From an uncultured Bacteroidales bacterium (GTDB lineage: Bacteria > Bacteroidota > Bacteroidia > Bacteroidales > Paludibacteraceae), in assembly GCA_900319035.1 (NCBI GenBank), contig ONMU01000012.1, positions 1-60,550 of the forward strand: 60,550 nucleotides of DNA, given 5' to 3'. Position 1 is the stretch's first letter, and each line of letters opens with the position of its first letter. The notes under the pieces were generated by a model. It saw only the letters and a list, made by a program, of their open reading frames with translations, was not told the origin of the DNA and made no database searches. The position numbers and the translations under genes are program-made. Of this stretch, positions 40,502 through 50,135 are shown in pieces.

Positions 40502-41812
40502 TCAATGAATAAGCAGTACTTGGGTGATGATATATACCGGCAGGAGGACGATGAGCGAGAACTTGATCATGTATCCGAAGAAGGACGGCATGTCGATTCC
40601 CTCTTGCTCAGCGATGGATTTCACCATGAAGTTAGGTCCGTTACCAATATATGTCAGAGATCCAAAGAAGACTGCACCCATCGAGATCGCTTTCATGTAC
40701 TCCGGAGCGATACCGGCTACAGCCTCTACGCCTTCAGGAATAGGCAGCGTCGTAGCGGTAGCATGGAATACCATGGCTGTCGGAGCGTTGTCGAGGAATG
40801 CTGAGAGGGCACCTGTGCAGTAAACGAATTCCCAAGCGTGTTGAACAGGAAGCGGGTGTTGCTGCAAGAACATCAGAGCCGGAGTCATCGTAGCGAAGAT
40901 GCCTAAGAAGACACATGCTACCTCCAAGATAGGAGTCCAGCTGTAGTTGTTGTTGACACGAACAGCTTTCTTGGTGGTGAACCAGCTGGCAGCGATGATG
41001 AGTATATAACACCACTCACGCAGCAACTTGAGATACCAAGGCGCATCGTGCTCGCCCATAGCGGGGATATACGTCGAGTTGATGAACATCGTGCAGAGCA
41101 CTACGCAGATCAACCAGAAGACGTTGATCAGACCCGTAATACGCAACTGGCGTGCCTCACGCACATCGGCGCGGATGTTCTGAAGCGGCTCTTTCTTGTA
41201 GTAGTAAAGGTCCACTACGTAGTAGATGATGAGCAGCAGAGCGCCTGTGATCAACCATTCGAATACCATGTTCTGCAACCACCATGTGAACGGCGTACCT
41301 TTCTGGAAGAGCAGGAACAAAGGAGGATCACCAAGCGGCGAAAGCAAACCACCGCAGTTAGCAACGATGGCGATGAAGAACAGCACGGTGTGCGCTTTGT
41401 ACTTACGCTGTTTGATGGTACTCAGCAGCAAACGGATAAGCAACATAGCTGCTCCGGTTGTTCCCATGAACGAAGCCAAAAACCATCCGATAGCCATGAT
41501 CACCGTGTTGGTCATCGGGGTCGCTTTCAGGTCACCTCGAATACAGATACCACCGGTGGTGACAAAGAGCGCCATCAGCAACAAAATGAACGGCACGTAG
41601 TCGTAGATCATCTGATGCTCGATGTCGTGCGTCATTCCGTTGCAGCAAAGCCACACAGCTACCGGTACGCCGAGAATCAGAGATACATACAACTTGTGCA
41701 GATTGTGCTCCCACCATTCGCCAACATGCGGAATGAGCGGAAGTACGGCGATGCAAAGCAGCATCACCACGAACGGGATTAACATCCACGCGGGAATCAA
41801 ATGCTCAAGCAT
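40502..41812 (-). CDS. Na+/H+ antiporter-type transporter (NhaD/ArsB-like)
   Basis: 436 residues, about twelve membrane helices. IVANCGGLLSPLGDPPLFLL is the conserved loop of the ion-transporter superfamily members called sodium:proton antiporters in Bacteroidetes; VCVFLGIFATMTPAL and FLDNAPTAMVF (second hairpin with Asn-Ala-Pro-Thr) match NhaD-like permeases. Expected to exchange Na+ for H+ across the inner membrane. It sits 36 bases before dedA and 51 after lepA on the reverse strand, so probably co-transcribed with both. Confidence 0.85.
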   Translation of the reverse strand: MLEHLIPAWMLIPFVVMLLCIAVLPLIPHVGEWWEHNLHKLYVSLILGVPVAVWLCCNGMTHDIEHQMIYDYVPFILLLMALFVTTGGICIRGDLKATPMTNTVIMAIGWFLASFMGTTGAAMLLIRLLLSTIKQRKYKAHTVLFFIAIVANCGGLLSPLGDPPLFLLFQKGTPFTWWLQNMVFEWLITGALLLIIYYVVDLYYYKKEPLQNIRADVREARQLRITGLINVFWLICVVLCTMFINSTYIPAMGEHDAPWYLKLLREWCYILIIAASWFTTKKAVRVNNNYSWTPILEVACVFLGIFATMTPALMFLQQHPLPVQHAWEFVYCTGALSAFLDNAPTAMVFHATATTLPIPEGVEAVAGIAPEYMKAISMGAVFFGSLTYIGNGPNFMVKSIAEQEGIDMPSFFGYMIKFSLIVLLPVYIITQVLLIH

Positions 41813-41821
41813 AATGTGATT

Positions 41822-41860
41822 TGAAATTAAAAATTAAAGTTATAAATTAAAAATTATTTT
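41822..41860 (-). repeat. Period-7 A+T array between lepA and the antiporter gene
   Basis: Units close to AAAATTA repeat about five times with one short unit; it fills the whole spacer. Confidence 0.55.
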
Positions 41861-41863
41861 TCA

Positions 41864-43642
41864 TTAATCCAGTTTCAAAACGGCAAGGAAGGCTTTCTGT
41901 GGCACTTCGACGTTGCCGATCTGTTTCATACGTTTCTTACCGCGTTTCTGTTTTTCCAACAGTTTGCGCTTACGGCTCACGTCACCACCGTAACACTTAG
42001 CAAGCACATCCTTGCGGACCTGCTTCACCGTCTCACGGGCAATGATCTTAGCGCCGATAGCGGCTTGAATAGCGATGTCGAACTGCTGACGAGGTAAGAG
42101 CTCTTTGAGTTTCTCACACATCCGGCGACCGAAATCCACGGCATTGTCCCGATGGGTGAGGGTAGAGAGTGCATCGACCTGCTCGCCGTTCAATAGTATA
42201 TCCAGCTTCACGAGGTTAGACGGTCGGAAGCCGTTCATATGCCAATCGAAGGAGGCGTAGCCTTTGGAGATAGACTTCAGTTTGTCGTAGAAATCGATCA
42301 CGATCTCACCAAGCGGCATGTCGAAAAGGAGCTCCATTCGGTTGCCGGAGATATACTCCTGTTTGACGAGTTCGCCTCGTTTGCCGAGACAGAGCGTCAT
42401 GATCGGACCGATATAATCGGCTGTGGTGATCACGGATGCGCGGATATACGGTTCCTCAATACGGTCTATCTCCGTCAGATCCGGCATGCCGGCAGGGTTG
42501 TGTACCTCGACCATTCCGCCGTCTTTGGTATAGACGTTGTACGAAACGTTCGGAACGGTGGTGATCACGTCCATGTCGAACTCACGATCGAGACGCTCTT
42601 GGATGATCTCCATGTGCAAGAGACCTAAGAATCCGCAACGGAAACCGAAGCCCAATGCCATCGAAGACTCGGGCTGAAAGGTCAGAGACGCATCGTTGAG
42701 TTGCAGTTTTTCCAAGGAGGCACGCAAATCTTCGTAGTCTTCACTCTCAATAGGATACACGCCCGCGAAGACCATCGGTTTGGCTTCCTCGAAACCGTCA
42801 ATCGCTTTGTCACAAGGACGCGCTACATGTGTGATGGTATCGCCGACTTTGACTTCCGTGGAGGTTTTGATACCCGAGATGATGTAACCCACATTTCCCG
42901 CAGAAATCTCCTTGCGGGGATTCATGTCGAGTTTGAGAATACCTATCTCGTCGGCATCGTACTCTTTGCCGGTATTGACGAAGCGCACTTGGTCTCCGCT
43001 TCGCAACGTGCCGTTCACTACTTTGAAGTAAGCGATGATGCCTCGGAAGGAGTTGAACACGGAGTCAAAGACAAGACACTGGAGCGGCGCATTCGGGTCA
43101 CCTTTCGGAGCCGGAATACGCTCTATGATGGCATCCAAGATCTCCGGCACACCTTCTCCTGTCTTGGCGGAGCAACGAAGAATCTCCTCACGTTTGCAGC
43201 CCAAGAGATCGACGATCTCGTCCTCTACGCGTTCGGGCATCGCATTGTCCATGTCGCATTTATTGAGGACAGGAATGATCTCCAGATCATGCTCGATTGC
43301 CATGTATAGGTTCGAGATGGTCTGTGCTTGTACGCCTTGCGTAGCGTCCACGACGAGCACGGCTCCTTCGCACGCCGCAATCGAACGGGAGACTTCATAG
43401 CTGAAGTCCACGTGCCCCGGAGTGTCAATCAGGTTAAGGGTGTACCCTTTGTGCTGCATCTGAATAGCGTGCGATTTGATGGTAATACCGCGCTCTTTCT
43501 CCAGATCCATGTCGTCCAACACCTGATTCTCCATCTGCCGCACATCGACCGTCTGCGTGATCTCTAACATACGATCCGCAAGGGTACTTTTACCATGATC
43601 GATGTAATTAAATCGGCTGCAAAGGTACAAAAAATTTTGCAT
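41864..43642 (-). CDS. lepA: Elongation factor 4 (LepA), with abnormal 5' end
   Basis: 592 residues as the longest frame. LepA back-translocates stalled ribosomes or aids 30S assembly. [13 protein letters not shown] (P-loop), [12 protein letters not shown] (G3), NKCDMDN (G4), the EF-G-like domains and the LepA-specific C-terminus ([20 protein letters not shown]) are intact. The start is odd: the only in-frame ATG before the P-loop (43642-43640) is between the -33 and -7 elements of a perfect promoter, and the residues it codes ([13 protein letters not shown]) replace the usual NIRNFCIIAH. Transcripts from that promoter would lack a normal start. Either an upstream promoter is used, or the 5' end has been lost or misassembled. 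Confidence 0.9.
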   Translation of the reverse strand: MQNFLYLCSRFNYIDHGKSTLADRMLEITQTVDVRQMENQVLDDMDLEKERGITIKSHAIQMQHKGYTLNLIDTPGHVDFSYEVSRSIAACEGAVLVVDATQGVQAQTISNLYMAIEHDLEIIPVLNKCDMDNAMPERVEDEIVDLLGCKREEILRCSAKTGEGVPEILDAIIERIPAPKGDPNAPLQCLVFDSVFNSFRGIIAYFKVVNGTLRSGDQVRFVNTGKEYDADEIGILKLDMNPRKEISAGNVGYIISGIKTSTEVKVGDTITHVARPCDKAIDGFEEAKPMVFAGVYPIESEDYEDLRASLEKLQLNDASLTFQPESSMALGFGFRCGFLGLLHMEIIQERLDREFDMDVITTVPNVSYNVYTKDGGMVEVHNPAGMPDLTEIDRIEEPYIRASVITTADYIGPIMTLCLGKRGELVKQEYISGNRMELLFDMPLGEIVIDFYDKLKSISKGYASFDWHMNGFRPSNLVKLDILLNGEQVDALSTLTHRDNAVDFGRRMCEKLKELLPRQQFDIAIQAAIGAKIIARETVKQVRKDVLAKCYGGDVSRKRKLLEKQKRGKKRMKQIGNVEVPQKAFLAVLKLD

Positions 43643-43651
43643 ATATGCAAA
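43620..43651 (-). promoter_or_regulatory. Promoter overlapping the start of lepA
   Basis: On the minus strand: TTTGCATATATGCAAA (43651-43636), a perfect 16-base palindrome that supplies -33, then TACCTTTG (43627-43620), with GCAGCCGATTT after it as in the murC promoter. Confidence 0.8.
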
Positions 43652-43731
43652 TAATTTAATTAAAAATTAATAATTAATAATGAATATCTCAATAATTCAA
43701 TTAAAAATTAATAATTAATAATGAATATCTC
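43650..43731 (+). repeat. 41-base tandem duplication
   Basis: Two adjacent 41-base copies (43650-43690 and 43691-43731) differ at one base (TTTAAT versus TTCAAT). Each contains TTAATAATTAATAATG, itself period 7. Confidence 0.9.
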
Positions 43732-43990
43732 GTATAGGAGTGTTGAGCTTGTTAAAAAACGGGAAAAAGGCCTCAAAAAGTATATATACGTAGTATATAT
43801 AGTATAAAGCACATTTTTGACAAAAAACGGCTTGTATCCTTGGGGTATCCTTTGGGAATGTTTGGGGTATCATTTGGCGCGATATCGTGTTTAGATCGTG
43901 AAAGTGTGTACCAAAGCTCGTGCAGGCTCCGAGTGAATGTGTTTCAAATGTGTTTTAATGTGGTTTTTTATTAAAAAAGTGAGGCGGATG
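43732..43990. other. Intergenic region without a recognised gene
   Basis: Between the diverging lepA and histidine kinase genes. It contains TATATATACG/GTATATATAG alternating stretches near 43780-43805 and two copies of TTGGGGTATC followed by CTTTGG or ATTTGG (near 43841 and 43862). No coding sequence, RNA gene or known riboswitch seen. Confidence 0.5.
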
Positions 43991-44022
43991 TTTGCATATA
44001 TGCAAAAAAAGTTGTAACTTTG
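43991..44022 (+). promoter_or_regulatory. Histidine kinase promoter
   Basis: TTTGCATATATGCAAA (43991-44006), perfect palindrome including -33 TTTG, then 20-base spacing to TAACTTTG (44015-44022), followed by GTAGCCGAATTTG. Confidence 0.9.
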
Positions 44023-44044
44023 TAGCCGAATTTGAAATAAGACC

Positions 44045-45994
44045 ATGAGGAAGTGGATAGTTTGGATAGGATGTATGCTGTTGGTGGCGTGTCAGGCGGG
44101 ATTCTCGGATGAGGGACGTTTGGCAAAACGGCAGACACATGCGGAAGAAAGGACGGCGTTGCTATGCGATGCCTTGGATCGTGGTGTGCCTATCGATTCG
44201 ATCCGGTTTATTGCGGAGAAAGACGATGATCTGTTCTTCTATATCTTTGATGCGCGGCAGATGGTCTATTGGTCTTCGAACAGGCTTGCGGCGGATGAAG
44301 TGTATATATACGCCTATGACACATGGCGGGATATGCATTTTGCGAATGCAGAAGCGAAAGCTCGTTGGACCAAGACGAATCGGTATAATGTGTTGACGGT
44401 CTTGCCGATTCGTTATACTACCGAGCCGGAGGAAGAGGAGAGCAAGCCGTTTACGATCCATACGGCAGGTTTCTATTTCTATCTCTGTATCGCTTTGTTG
44501 GGCTTGGTTTTCTTAGTCGGCGTATGGGGTTTAGTGCGTTACAAAGGAATACGCAACATGCCGCTTTCGACGCGAATAATGTATGTCATCCTCGCGTGCG
44601 TGCTCGCGGTATTTATATATATATTTGTGATGTCCGTTCGGTATGTGCATCGCACGTATGAGCAGCATCAGCGGCATGATTTGCAGATGCGGTCGGAGTA
44701 TATTCAGTCTTATCTGAGGTCGCTTTATTACTGGGATGTGGCGCTTTTGCCGTCTCAGGCGCAAGGTCTGGAAGTGGATCTGCATGACTTGGCTTTGGAT
44801 ATGAATCAGGATATGCACGTCTATTCGCTTTCGGGTGAGTTGATTGCTTCTTCTACGCCGGCTTTGTTCCGTGAAGGAAGGCTCTCACGTCGTATGGCGC
44901 CTGAGGCACTTTTTGCGGAAGATCACTCGGTATTGTGTTTGGAGCAGATAGGCGGACATCCGTATTTGGTGTCGTATGTGCCTTTCCATAACGGTTCGTT
45001 TGTGACGATAGGGTATATAGCGGTTCCGTATTTCTTGAGCGAACAGACGCGTAAGGAAGAAGTGGATGTGCTGTTGGCTCGGTTGTTGCCACCTTATATC
45101 ATTGTGCTGATATTGGCGTTGCTGTTCTCGTTCTGGGCGGCACGATCCATGACTGCTCCTATTCATCTGATGATCGATAAGATGCGGCATTTCGAAATGG
45201 GCGCTAAGACGAACCATATCGAGTATCCGTATCACGATGAGTTGGGCGAGTTGGTGGAGCGTTATAACCTGCTGGTGAAGAAAGTGGAAGAATCGGCGGA
45301 ACAGTTAGCGAAAGCGGAACGTGAGAGCGCTTGGCGAACGATGGCAAGGCAGATTGCGCATGAGATCAATAATCCTTTGACGCCGATGAAGTTGTCCGTG
45401 CAGAAACTGCAACTCAAACACGGAACGGATCAGTTTGACGCTTATTTTGACAAGACGACGAAGATGTTGATCTCTGAAATCGATAACCTCGCGCATATAG
45501 CGCAGTCGTTCTCGGCTTTTGCCAAACAGCCGGAAGTCGTGACGAGCGAAGTGGATGTGGCTGAGAAACTGTCGCATGTCATTACGCTACAACGTGAGAA
45601 CGACGAACAGATCCCTGTTCGTTATGTCGGACCGGATTCGGGTGTCATGGGACTTGCGGACAAAGAGCAGATCTCGCAGGTCTTTGTGAATATCATTCGT
45701 AACGCTATTCAGGCGGTAAGCGGAGCAGGGCTTGCTCAAAACGGCGACATCATCGTTGTGCTTAACGCCTTGTATTCGGAGAAGGAGATGGAGATCCGGA
45801 TCTCCGATAACGGACCCGGTATTCCGCAGGATATTCAGGAGAAGATCTTCCGTCCGAACTTCACCACGAAGTCCAACGGAAACGGTCTCGGGCTCGCTAT
45901 TTCCAAACATATAGTGGAAGGTTCCGGCGGACGGATTGCATTTGAGACTTCGCCGAAAGGAACCACTTTCTATATTTATTTGCGCAAAAAGTGA
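44045..45994 (+). CDS. NtrY-like sensor histidine kinase
   Basis: 649 residues. N-terminus MLLVACQAG resembles a lipobox (Cys16) but may simply be a signal anchor. Membrane helices near 138-160, 175-197 and 350-372 bracket a periplasmic sensor of about 150 residues; a HAMP-like linker (MTAPIHLMIDKMRHFEMGAK) leads to the H-box ARQIAHEINNPLTPMKLSVQ (His439) and the N, G1 and G2 boxes (NIIRNAIQA, ISDNGPGIP, GNGLGLAISKHIV). HEINNPLTP is the NtrB/NtrY-type H-box. No response regulator lies nearby, so its partner is elsewhere. Monocistronic with its own promoter. Confidence 0.9.
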   Translation: MRKWIVWIGCMLLVACQAGFSDEGRLAKRQTHAEERTALLCDALDRGVPIDSIRFIAEKDDDLFFYIFDARQMVYWSSNRLAADEVYIYAYDTWRDMHFANAEAKARWTKTNRYNVLTVLPIRYTTEPEEEESKPFTIHTAGFYFYLCIALLGLVFLVGVWGLVRYKGIRNMPLSTRIMYVILACVLAVFIYIFVMSVRYVHRTYEQHQRHDLQMRSEYIQSYLRSLYYWDVALLPSQAQGLEVDLHDLALDMNQDMHVYSLSGELIASSTPALFREGRLSRRMAPEALFAEDHSVLCLEQIGGHPYLVSYVPFHNGSFVTIGYIAVPYFLSEQTRKEEVDVLLARLLPPYIIVLILALLFSFWAARSMTAPIHLMIDKMRHFEMGAKTNHIEYPYHDELGELVERYNLLVKKVEESAEQLAKAERESAWRTMARQIAHEINNPLTPMKLSVQKLQLKHGTDQFDAYFDKTTKMLISEIDNLAHIAQSFSAFAKQPEVVTSEVDVAEKLSHVITLQRENDEQIPVRYVGPDSGVMGLADKEQISQVFVNIIRNAIQAVSGAGLAQNGDIIVVLNALYSEKEMEIRISDNGPGIPQDIQEKIFRPNFTTKSNGNGLGLAISKHIVEGSGGRIAFETSPKGTTFYIYLRKK

Positions 45995-46022
45995 CAGACT
46001 TTTTGCGTTTTTATCAGTAATG

Positions 46023-46057
46023 TTTGTAATACTGTGACAAAAAATGCCGTACTTTTG
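46023..46057 (+). promoter_or_regulatory. Promoter of the outer-membrane beta-barrel gene
   Basis: TACTTTTG at 46050-46057 with TTTG at 46023-46026; spacing of 23 is longer than the 20 seen elsewhere, so this is a weaker match. Confidence 0.55.
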
Positions 46058-46082
46058 CACAAAATTTTTAAATGCAAGTACT

Positions 46083-48617
46083 ATGAATATCAAAGATGTT
46101 ATCAAATTAGGGCTGTGGCTGTTATTGGTTTTTGCCCTTTCAGAAAACTGCTATGCAGAAACGATCAAAGGTTCTGTCAAGGATGTCAATGGTCATCCGA
46201 TGCCGTTTGTCACCATCTCTGTTCTTGACAAAGATTCCGTTCTTCTAACCGGCGATATTACCGACGAGCAGGGAAAATACGAGATCGAAATTTCAAATGT
46301 CAAATCTCAAATTTCAAATTTTCTCATCCAGGCCTCCTATGTCGGTTATCAGACCGTTTTTGGAGGACCGGATTTTGTGCTGCGCGAAGAGACCGAACGT
46401 CTTGCGGAAGTGGAAGTGAAAGCCAAGAAACCGCTTATTGAACGACAGATGGACAAGTTGGTGGTGAACGTCTCTGCTTCGCCGCTTTCGGCAGGCTCCA
46501 ACGGAAACGATATTCTCCGTCGTTCGCCGGGTGTGCGGATCGACAAAGACGGTAATATTACCGTAAACGGTAAAGGTGTGGAGATCTGGATTGACGGCAA
46601 GCCCTCTTACCTGAGCGGACAACAACTCAAAGCGATGCTTGACGGAACGGACGGCAACACGATCGAGAAGATAGAGATCATCTCTAATCCTTCCGCCAAA
46701 TACGATGCTTCGGGGCAAGGCGGCATCATCAATATCAAGACCAAAAAGAATATGATGAAAGGTCTGAACGGAATGCTTTCAGCCGGTTATGGAGGTATGT
46801 ATTTCGGCGATGTCAAACGATGGCTGAACAACGATATGTTCTCGCTCAACCTCAATTATCGGGGCGAGAAGACCTATACTTTCGGTCAACTGACGCAGGT
46901 CTTTGCGCAGAATGATGCGGATTTTGAGACTCGCCGCACATCCCCTGCTGTCGGTGGAGCCAAGGCAATGGAGAACTATTCGTATTCGGGCTATGACATT
47001 GAGTTTCAGTACTATATGATGAAATTGGGCAACGACTGGTATATTGATTCTGCCAATACGTTCGGTTTCATTCTGCAAGTCCCGTATATGCGAATCAAGC
47101 AAGACATCATCGATGATCGTAACATCGGTTATACCGTTATAGGTTCGGACACGACGTTCAGTCGTACTTCCACTAACACTTCGACGCAGGCTCCGCAGCA
47201 CACGGCGAACCTCAACTTCACGCACACGTTTAATGAGGCGTTGGAGAGAGAACTGACCGTCAATGTGGATTATAACCGTTATTCGTCCCGCGCAAAGAAC
47301 ATACAGAAATCGGATTTTGGCATTCGTTCGTTGGACTTGGATCTGCGTTCTCGTCAGACAGCGCAAATATTCTCGGCGAAGTTGGATTTTCAGACCAAGT
47401 TCTGGCAAACCGGCATGATCGAGACGGGTGTCAAATATGCCCTTTCTTCGACCGATAACCATATGACGACGGACTCCATGGTCAATAGTATTCTCCGTCC
47501 GCAAGCCGTTTCGGATTTCCGTTACCAAGAGCATGTAGCTGCGGCTTATATCTCCGTCGGCAAGCAGTTTGGCGAACACTGGTCGGTCAAACTTGGTCTG
47601 CGCGGAGAGTACACGTTCTCGCACGGCAACTGGACATCGGCGGACTCGATCACGAACAAGTCGTATTTTGATCCGTTCCCCACGGCCTATGTCGGTTATA
47701 CCTCCAAACCGCTGGGTAAGTTGCAGCAACCGATAGCTGTGTCTGCATCGTACACAAGGCGCATCAAACGACCGAACTACTGGATGCTGAATCCTTTCCG
47801 GACATATGTGGATGCGTATAGTTATCAGGAGGGCAACACGGATCTCTCGCCGGAGTTTAACAACGATGTGGAGCTGCATTTCAGCTGGACGCAATACCTC
47901 AATCTGACTTTCAATTTTGCACACACGCAGAATATGTTCAACCGCAAGACGGATATCCTTGCCGACGGAACGGGCAGAATGCGTTGGGTTAATTTCGGTA
48001 CTTGTACCACGCACGGTGGAAACATCTCTCTGACCGAGTTGCCGCTTGTACCGAAGTTTGCTAACTCTCAAACCGCCGAAGGCGAAAACTCCCGAACAGC
48101 GAAGCGTGACATGGTGGGTGCTTGGTTAGCCTTAACCATCAATGCAGGCTGGTATCATTTCCTCAATAAATCATACGAAAAGAGGCCGGACGGTAAGCCG
48201 GTTTATGAACTTGGCAATCACTACGGTTATATAGGCGGCACGCTCTCGGCTTATTTGCCCAAAGATTGGACCATGACCTTTGACGGCAACTGGTCTTCGC
48301 CGATGACAACCGGTTATGAGCGGCAGGAGAGTACGTATTATCTGTCTTTCGGTATCCGGAAGATGTACATGAAAAAGGGTCTTATCTTCAACCTCAATGT
48401 GCAAGATCTTGCTCGTTCGATGCGTTTCACGACTACCGATATGGGACAGCAACCCGGTTACACGAGTTGGTATCAACAGACCGTTCGGCAGCAACGTGTC
48501 ATGTTTTCGATCACATGGCTGTTCGGTCGTCAGCAGCAACATAAACACCGCCGTGTGGGCGAGCTTGACGAGTCTTCGCGTCTTGGCGGAGGTGAGGGAG
48601 TGTCTGCAGGAAAGTGA
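46083..48617 (+). CDS. Outer-membrane beta-barrel protein (TonB-receptor-like, CarboxypepD-reg N-terminus)
   Basis: 844 residues from ATG 46083 (an in-frame ATG at 46044 precedes the -7 box and is rejected). Signal peptide about 1-25 (LLLVFALSENCYA). TIKGSVKDVNGHPMPFVTIS begins a carboxypeptidase-regulatory-like beta-sandwich; SSAGSNGNDILRRSPGVRID and IEIISNPSAKYDASGQGGII resemble the plug of TonB-dependent receptors; the rest is a beta-barrel (outer membrane beta-barrel family, PF14905-like). Residues about 70-79 (SNVKSQISNF) are coded by a heptamer array. Substrate unknown; no SusD-like partner is next to it. Confidence 0.88.
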   Translation: MNIKDVIKLGLWLLLVFALSENCYAETIKGSVKDVNGHPMPFVTISVLDKDSVLLTGDITDEQGKYEIEISNVKSQISNFLIQASYVGYQTVFGGPDFVLREETERLAEVEVKAKKPLIERQMDKLVVNVSASPLSAGSNGNDILRRSPGVRIDKDGNITVNGKGVEIWIDGKPSYLSGQQLKAMLDGTDGNTIEKIEIISNPSAKYDASGQGGIINIKTKKNMMKGLNGMLSAGYGGMYFGDVKRWLNNDMFSLNLNYRGEKTYTFGQLTQVFAQNDADFETRRTSPAVGGAKAMENYSYSGYDIEFQYYMMKLGNDWYIDSANTFGFILQVPYMRIKQDIIDDRNIGYTVIGSDTTFSRTSTNTSTQAPQHTANLNFTHTFNEALERELTVNVDYNRYSSRAKNIQKSDFGIRSLDLDLRSRQTAQIFSAKLDFQTKFWQTGMIETGVKYALSSTDNHMTTDSMVNSILRPQAVSDFRYQEHVAAAYISVGKQFGEHWSVKLGLRGEYTFSHGNWTSADSITNKSYFDPFPTAYVGYTSKPLGKLQQPIAVSASYTRRIKRPNYWMLNPFRTYVDAYSYQEGNTDLSPEFNNDVELHFSWTQYLNLTFNFAHTQNMFNRKTDILADGTGRMRWVNFGTCTTHGGNISLTELPLVPKFANSQTAEGENSRTAKRDMVGAWLALTINAGWYHFLNKSYEKRPDGKPVYELGNHYGYIGGTLSAYLPKDWTMTFDGNWSSPMTTGYERQESTYYLSFGIRKMYMKKGLIFNLNVQDLARSMRFTTTDMGQQPGYTSWYQQTVRQQRVMFSITWLFGRQQQHKHRRVGELDESSRLGGGEGVSAGK
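46291..46318 (+). repeat. Heptamer array inside the outer-membrane gene (4 units, TTTCAAA)
   Basis: TTTCAAA, TGTCAAA, TCTCAAA, TTTCAAA within the carboxypeptidase-like domain, in a loop between strands judging from the surrounding sequence. Confidence 0.8.
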
Positions 48618-48642
48618 TTTTCGAAAAATTATTGCAAAAATA

Positions 48643-48674
48643 TTTGCATATTTGAAAAAAAAGCAGTAACTTTG
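48643..48674 (+). promoter_or_regulatory. gdhA promoter
   Basis: TTTG (48643-48646) in TTTGCATATTTGAAAA, 20-base spacing to TAACTTTG (48667-48674). Confidence 0.9.
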
Positions 48675-48735
48675 TACCCGAATTTATTAGAACTCTAATA
48701 AACATGATATAATAACCTGAAAAACACACATTATT

Positions 48736-50079
48736 ATGAAAGTACAAAACATTATGCAGCAGTTGGCTGCGAAACATCCGGGTGAAGCAGAGTATCTGCA
48801 GGCAGTACAAGAAGTGCTGGAGTCGATTGAAGAGGTGTACAACCAACACCCCGAGTTTGAGGCAGCTAAGATCGTGGAGCGTATGGTTGAACCCGACCGT
48901 ATCTTCACGTTCCGCGTGACGTGGATTGATGACCAAGGCGAAGTGCAGACGAACCTTGGTTACCGCGTGCAGTTCAACTCCGCTATCGGTCCGTACAAAG
49001 GCGGTTTGCGTTTCCACAGAGCTGTGACGCCGTCGATGCTGAAGTTCTTGGGCTTCGAGCAGACTTTCAAGAATGCGCTGACAACCCTTCCGATGGGCGG
49101 TGCGAAAGGTGGCTCGGACTTTGATCCGGTCGGCAAATCCGACGCAGAGATCATGCGTTTCTGCCAAGCTTTCATGCTCGAACTGTGGCGTTGCATCGGT
49201 CCGGATCAGGACATCCCCGCAGGAGACGTCGGCGTTGGAGGACGTGAGATAGGATTCCTCAACGGCATGTACCAGAAGCTCGCGCGCGAATATCATACAG
49301 GTGTCCTTACCGGTAAGGGCATGACGTGGGGCGGTTCGATCCTCCGTCCGGAGGCTACCGGTTACGGCGCTTTGTACTTCACGCAACATCTGCTCCATAA
49401 GGCAGGCAAAGATATTAAAGGCAAACGGGTGGCCCTCTCGGGCTTCGGAAACGTAGCATGGGGCGCTGCTAAGAAGGCAGTGGAGTTAGGCGCCAAAGTG
49501 GTAGCTATCTCCGGTCCGGACGGTGTGGTTGCCATCAAAGATGGTATTAGCCAAGAGATGATCGATTACATGCTTGTCATGCGTGCTTCGAACCGCAATA
49601 AAGTGCAAGACATGAGCGATAAGTTCCCGTCTCTCTGTACCTTTACAGCAGGCAAGAAAGCATGGTCTGTTCCGTGCGACATCGCCCTGCCGTGTGCCTT
49701 CCAGAACGAGCTCTCTGAGGAGGATGCAAAGGAACTGAAAGCCAACGGTTGTTGGTGTTGCTGCGAGGTGTCGAACATGGGCTGTCAGCCGGGTGCGATC
49801 CATTTCTTCCAACACAACGGCATACTTTTTGCTCCGGGTAAGGCAGTGAACGCAGGAGGTGTGGCTACTTCCGGTCTCGAAATGACACAGAATGCCGAGC
49901 ACCTCTCTTGGAAAGCCGAAGAAGTGGACGAGCGTCTCCATCATATCATGGAGTCGATCCACGAGCAATGTGTTCGTTACGGCACACAACCCGATGGCTC
50001 GATTGACTACGTCAAGGGCGCTAACATCGCCGGATTCATGAAGGTTGCGACAGCTATGTTGGAGCAAGGAATAATTTAA
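48736..50079 (+). CDS. gdhA: NADP-specific glutamate dehydrogenase
   Basis: 447 residues, the usual length of the hexameric bacterial enzyme, which forms glutamate from 2-oxoglutarate and ammonia. PYKGGLRFHRAVTPSMLKFL (substrate site), LPMGGAKGGSDFDPVGKSDA (catalytic Lys) and FGNVAWGAAKKAVELGAKV (Rossmann nucleotide site) are intact. Main ammonia-assimilation route in Bacteroidales. No operator or riboswitch visible in the 60-base leader. The stop is followed by an octamer array before kbl. Confidence 0.97.
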   Translation: MKVQNIMQQLAAKHPGEAEYLQAVQEVLESIEEVYNQHPEFEAAKIVERMVEPDRIFTFRVTWIDDQGEVQTNLGYRVQFNSAIGPYKGGLRFHRAVTPSMLKFLGFEQTFKNALTTLPMGGAKGGSDFDPVGKSDAEIMRFCQAFMLELWRCIGPDQDIPAGDVGVGGREIGFLNGMYQKLAREYHTGVLTGKGMTWGGSILRPEATGYGALYFTQHLLHKAGKDIKGKRVALSGFGNVAWGAAKKAVELGAKVVAISGPDGVVAIKDGISQEMIDYMLVMRASNRNKVQDMSDKFPSLCTFTAGKKAWSVPCDIALPCAFQNELSEEDAKELKANGCWCCCEVSNMGCQPGAIHFFQHNGILFAPGKAVNAGGVATSGLEMTQNAEHLSWKAEEVDERLHHIMESIHEQCVRYGTQPDGSIDYVKGANIAGFMKVATAMLEQGII

Positions 50080-50086
50080 TAACGGT

Positions 50087-50118
50087 CGTGATCTCGAAAT
50101 CTCGTGATCTCGTGATCT
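50087..50118 (+). repeat. Octamer array before kbl (4 units, CGTGATCT)
   Basis: CGTGATCT, CGAAATCT, CGTGATCT, CGTGATCT fill the gdhA-kbl spacer. Confidence 0.85.
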
Positions 50119-50135
50119 CGAAAAAAATAACAACT

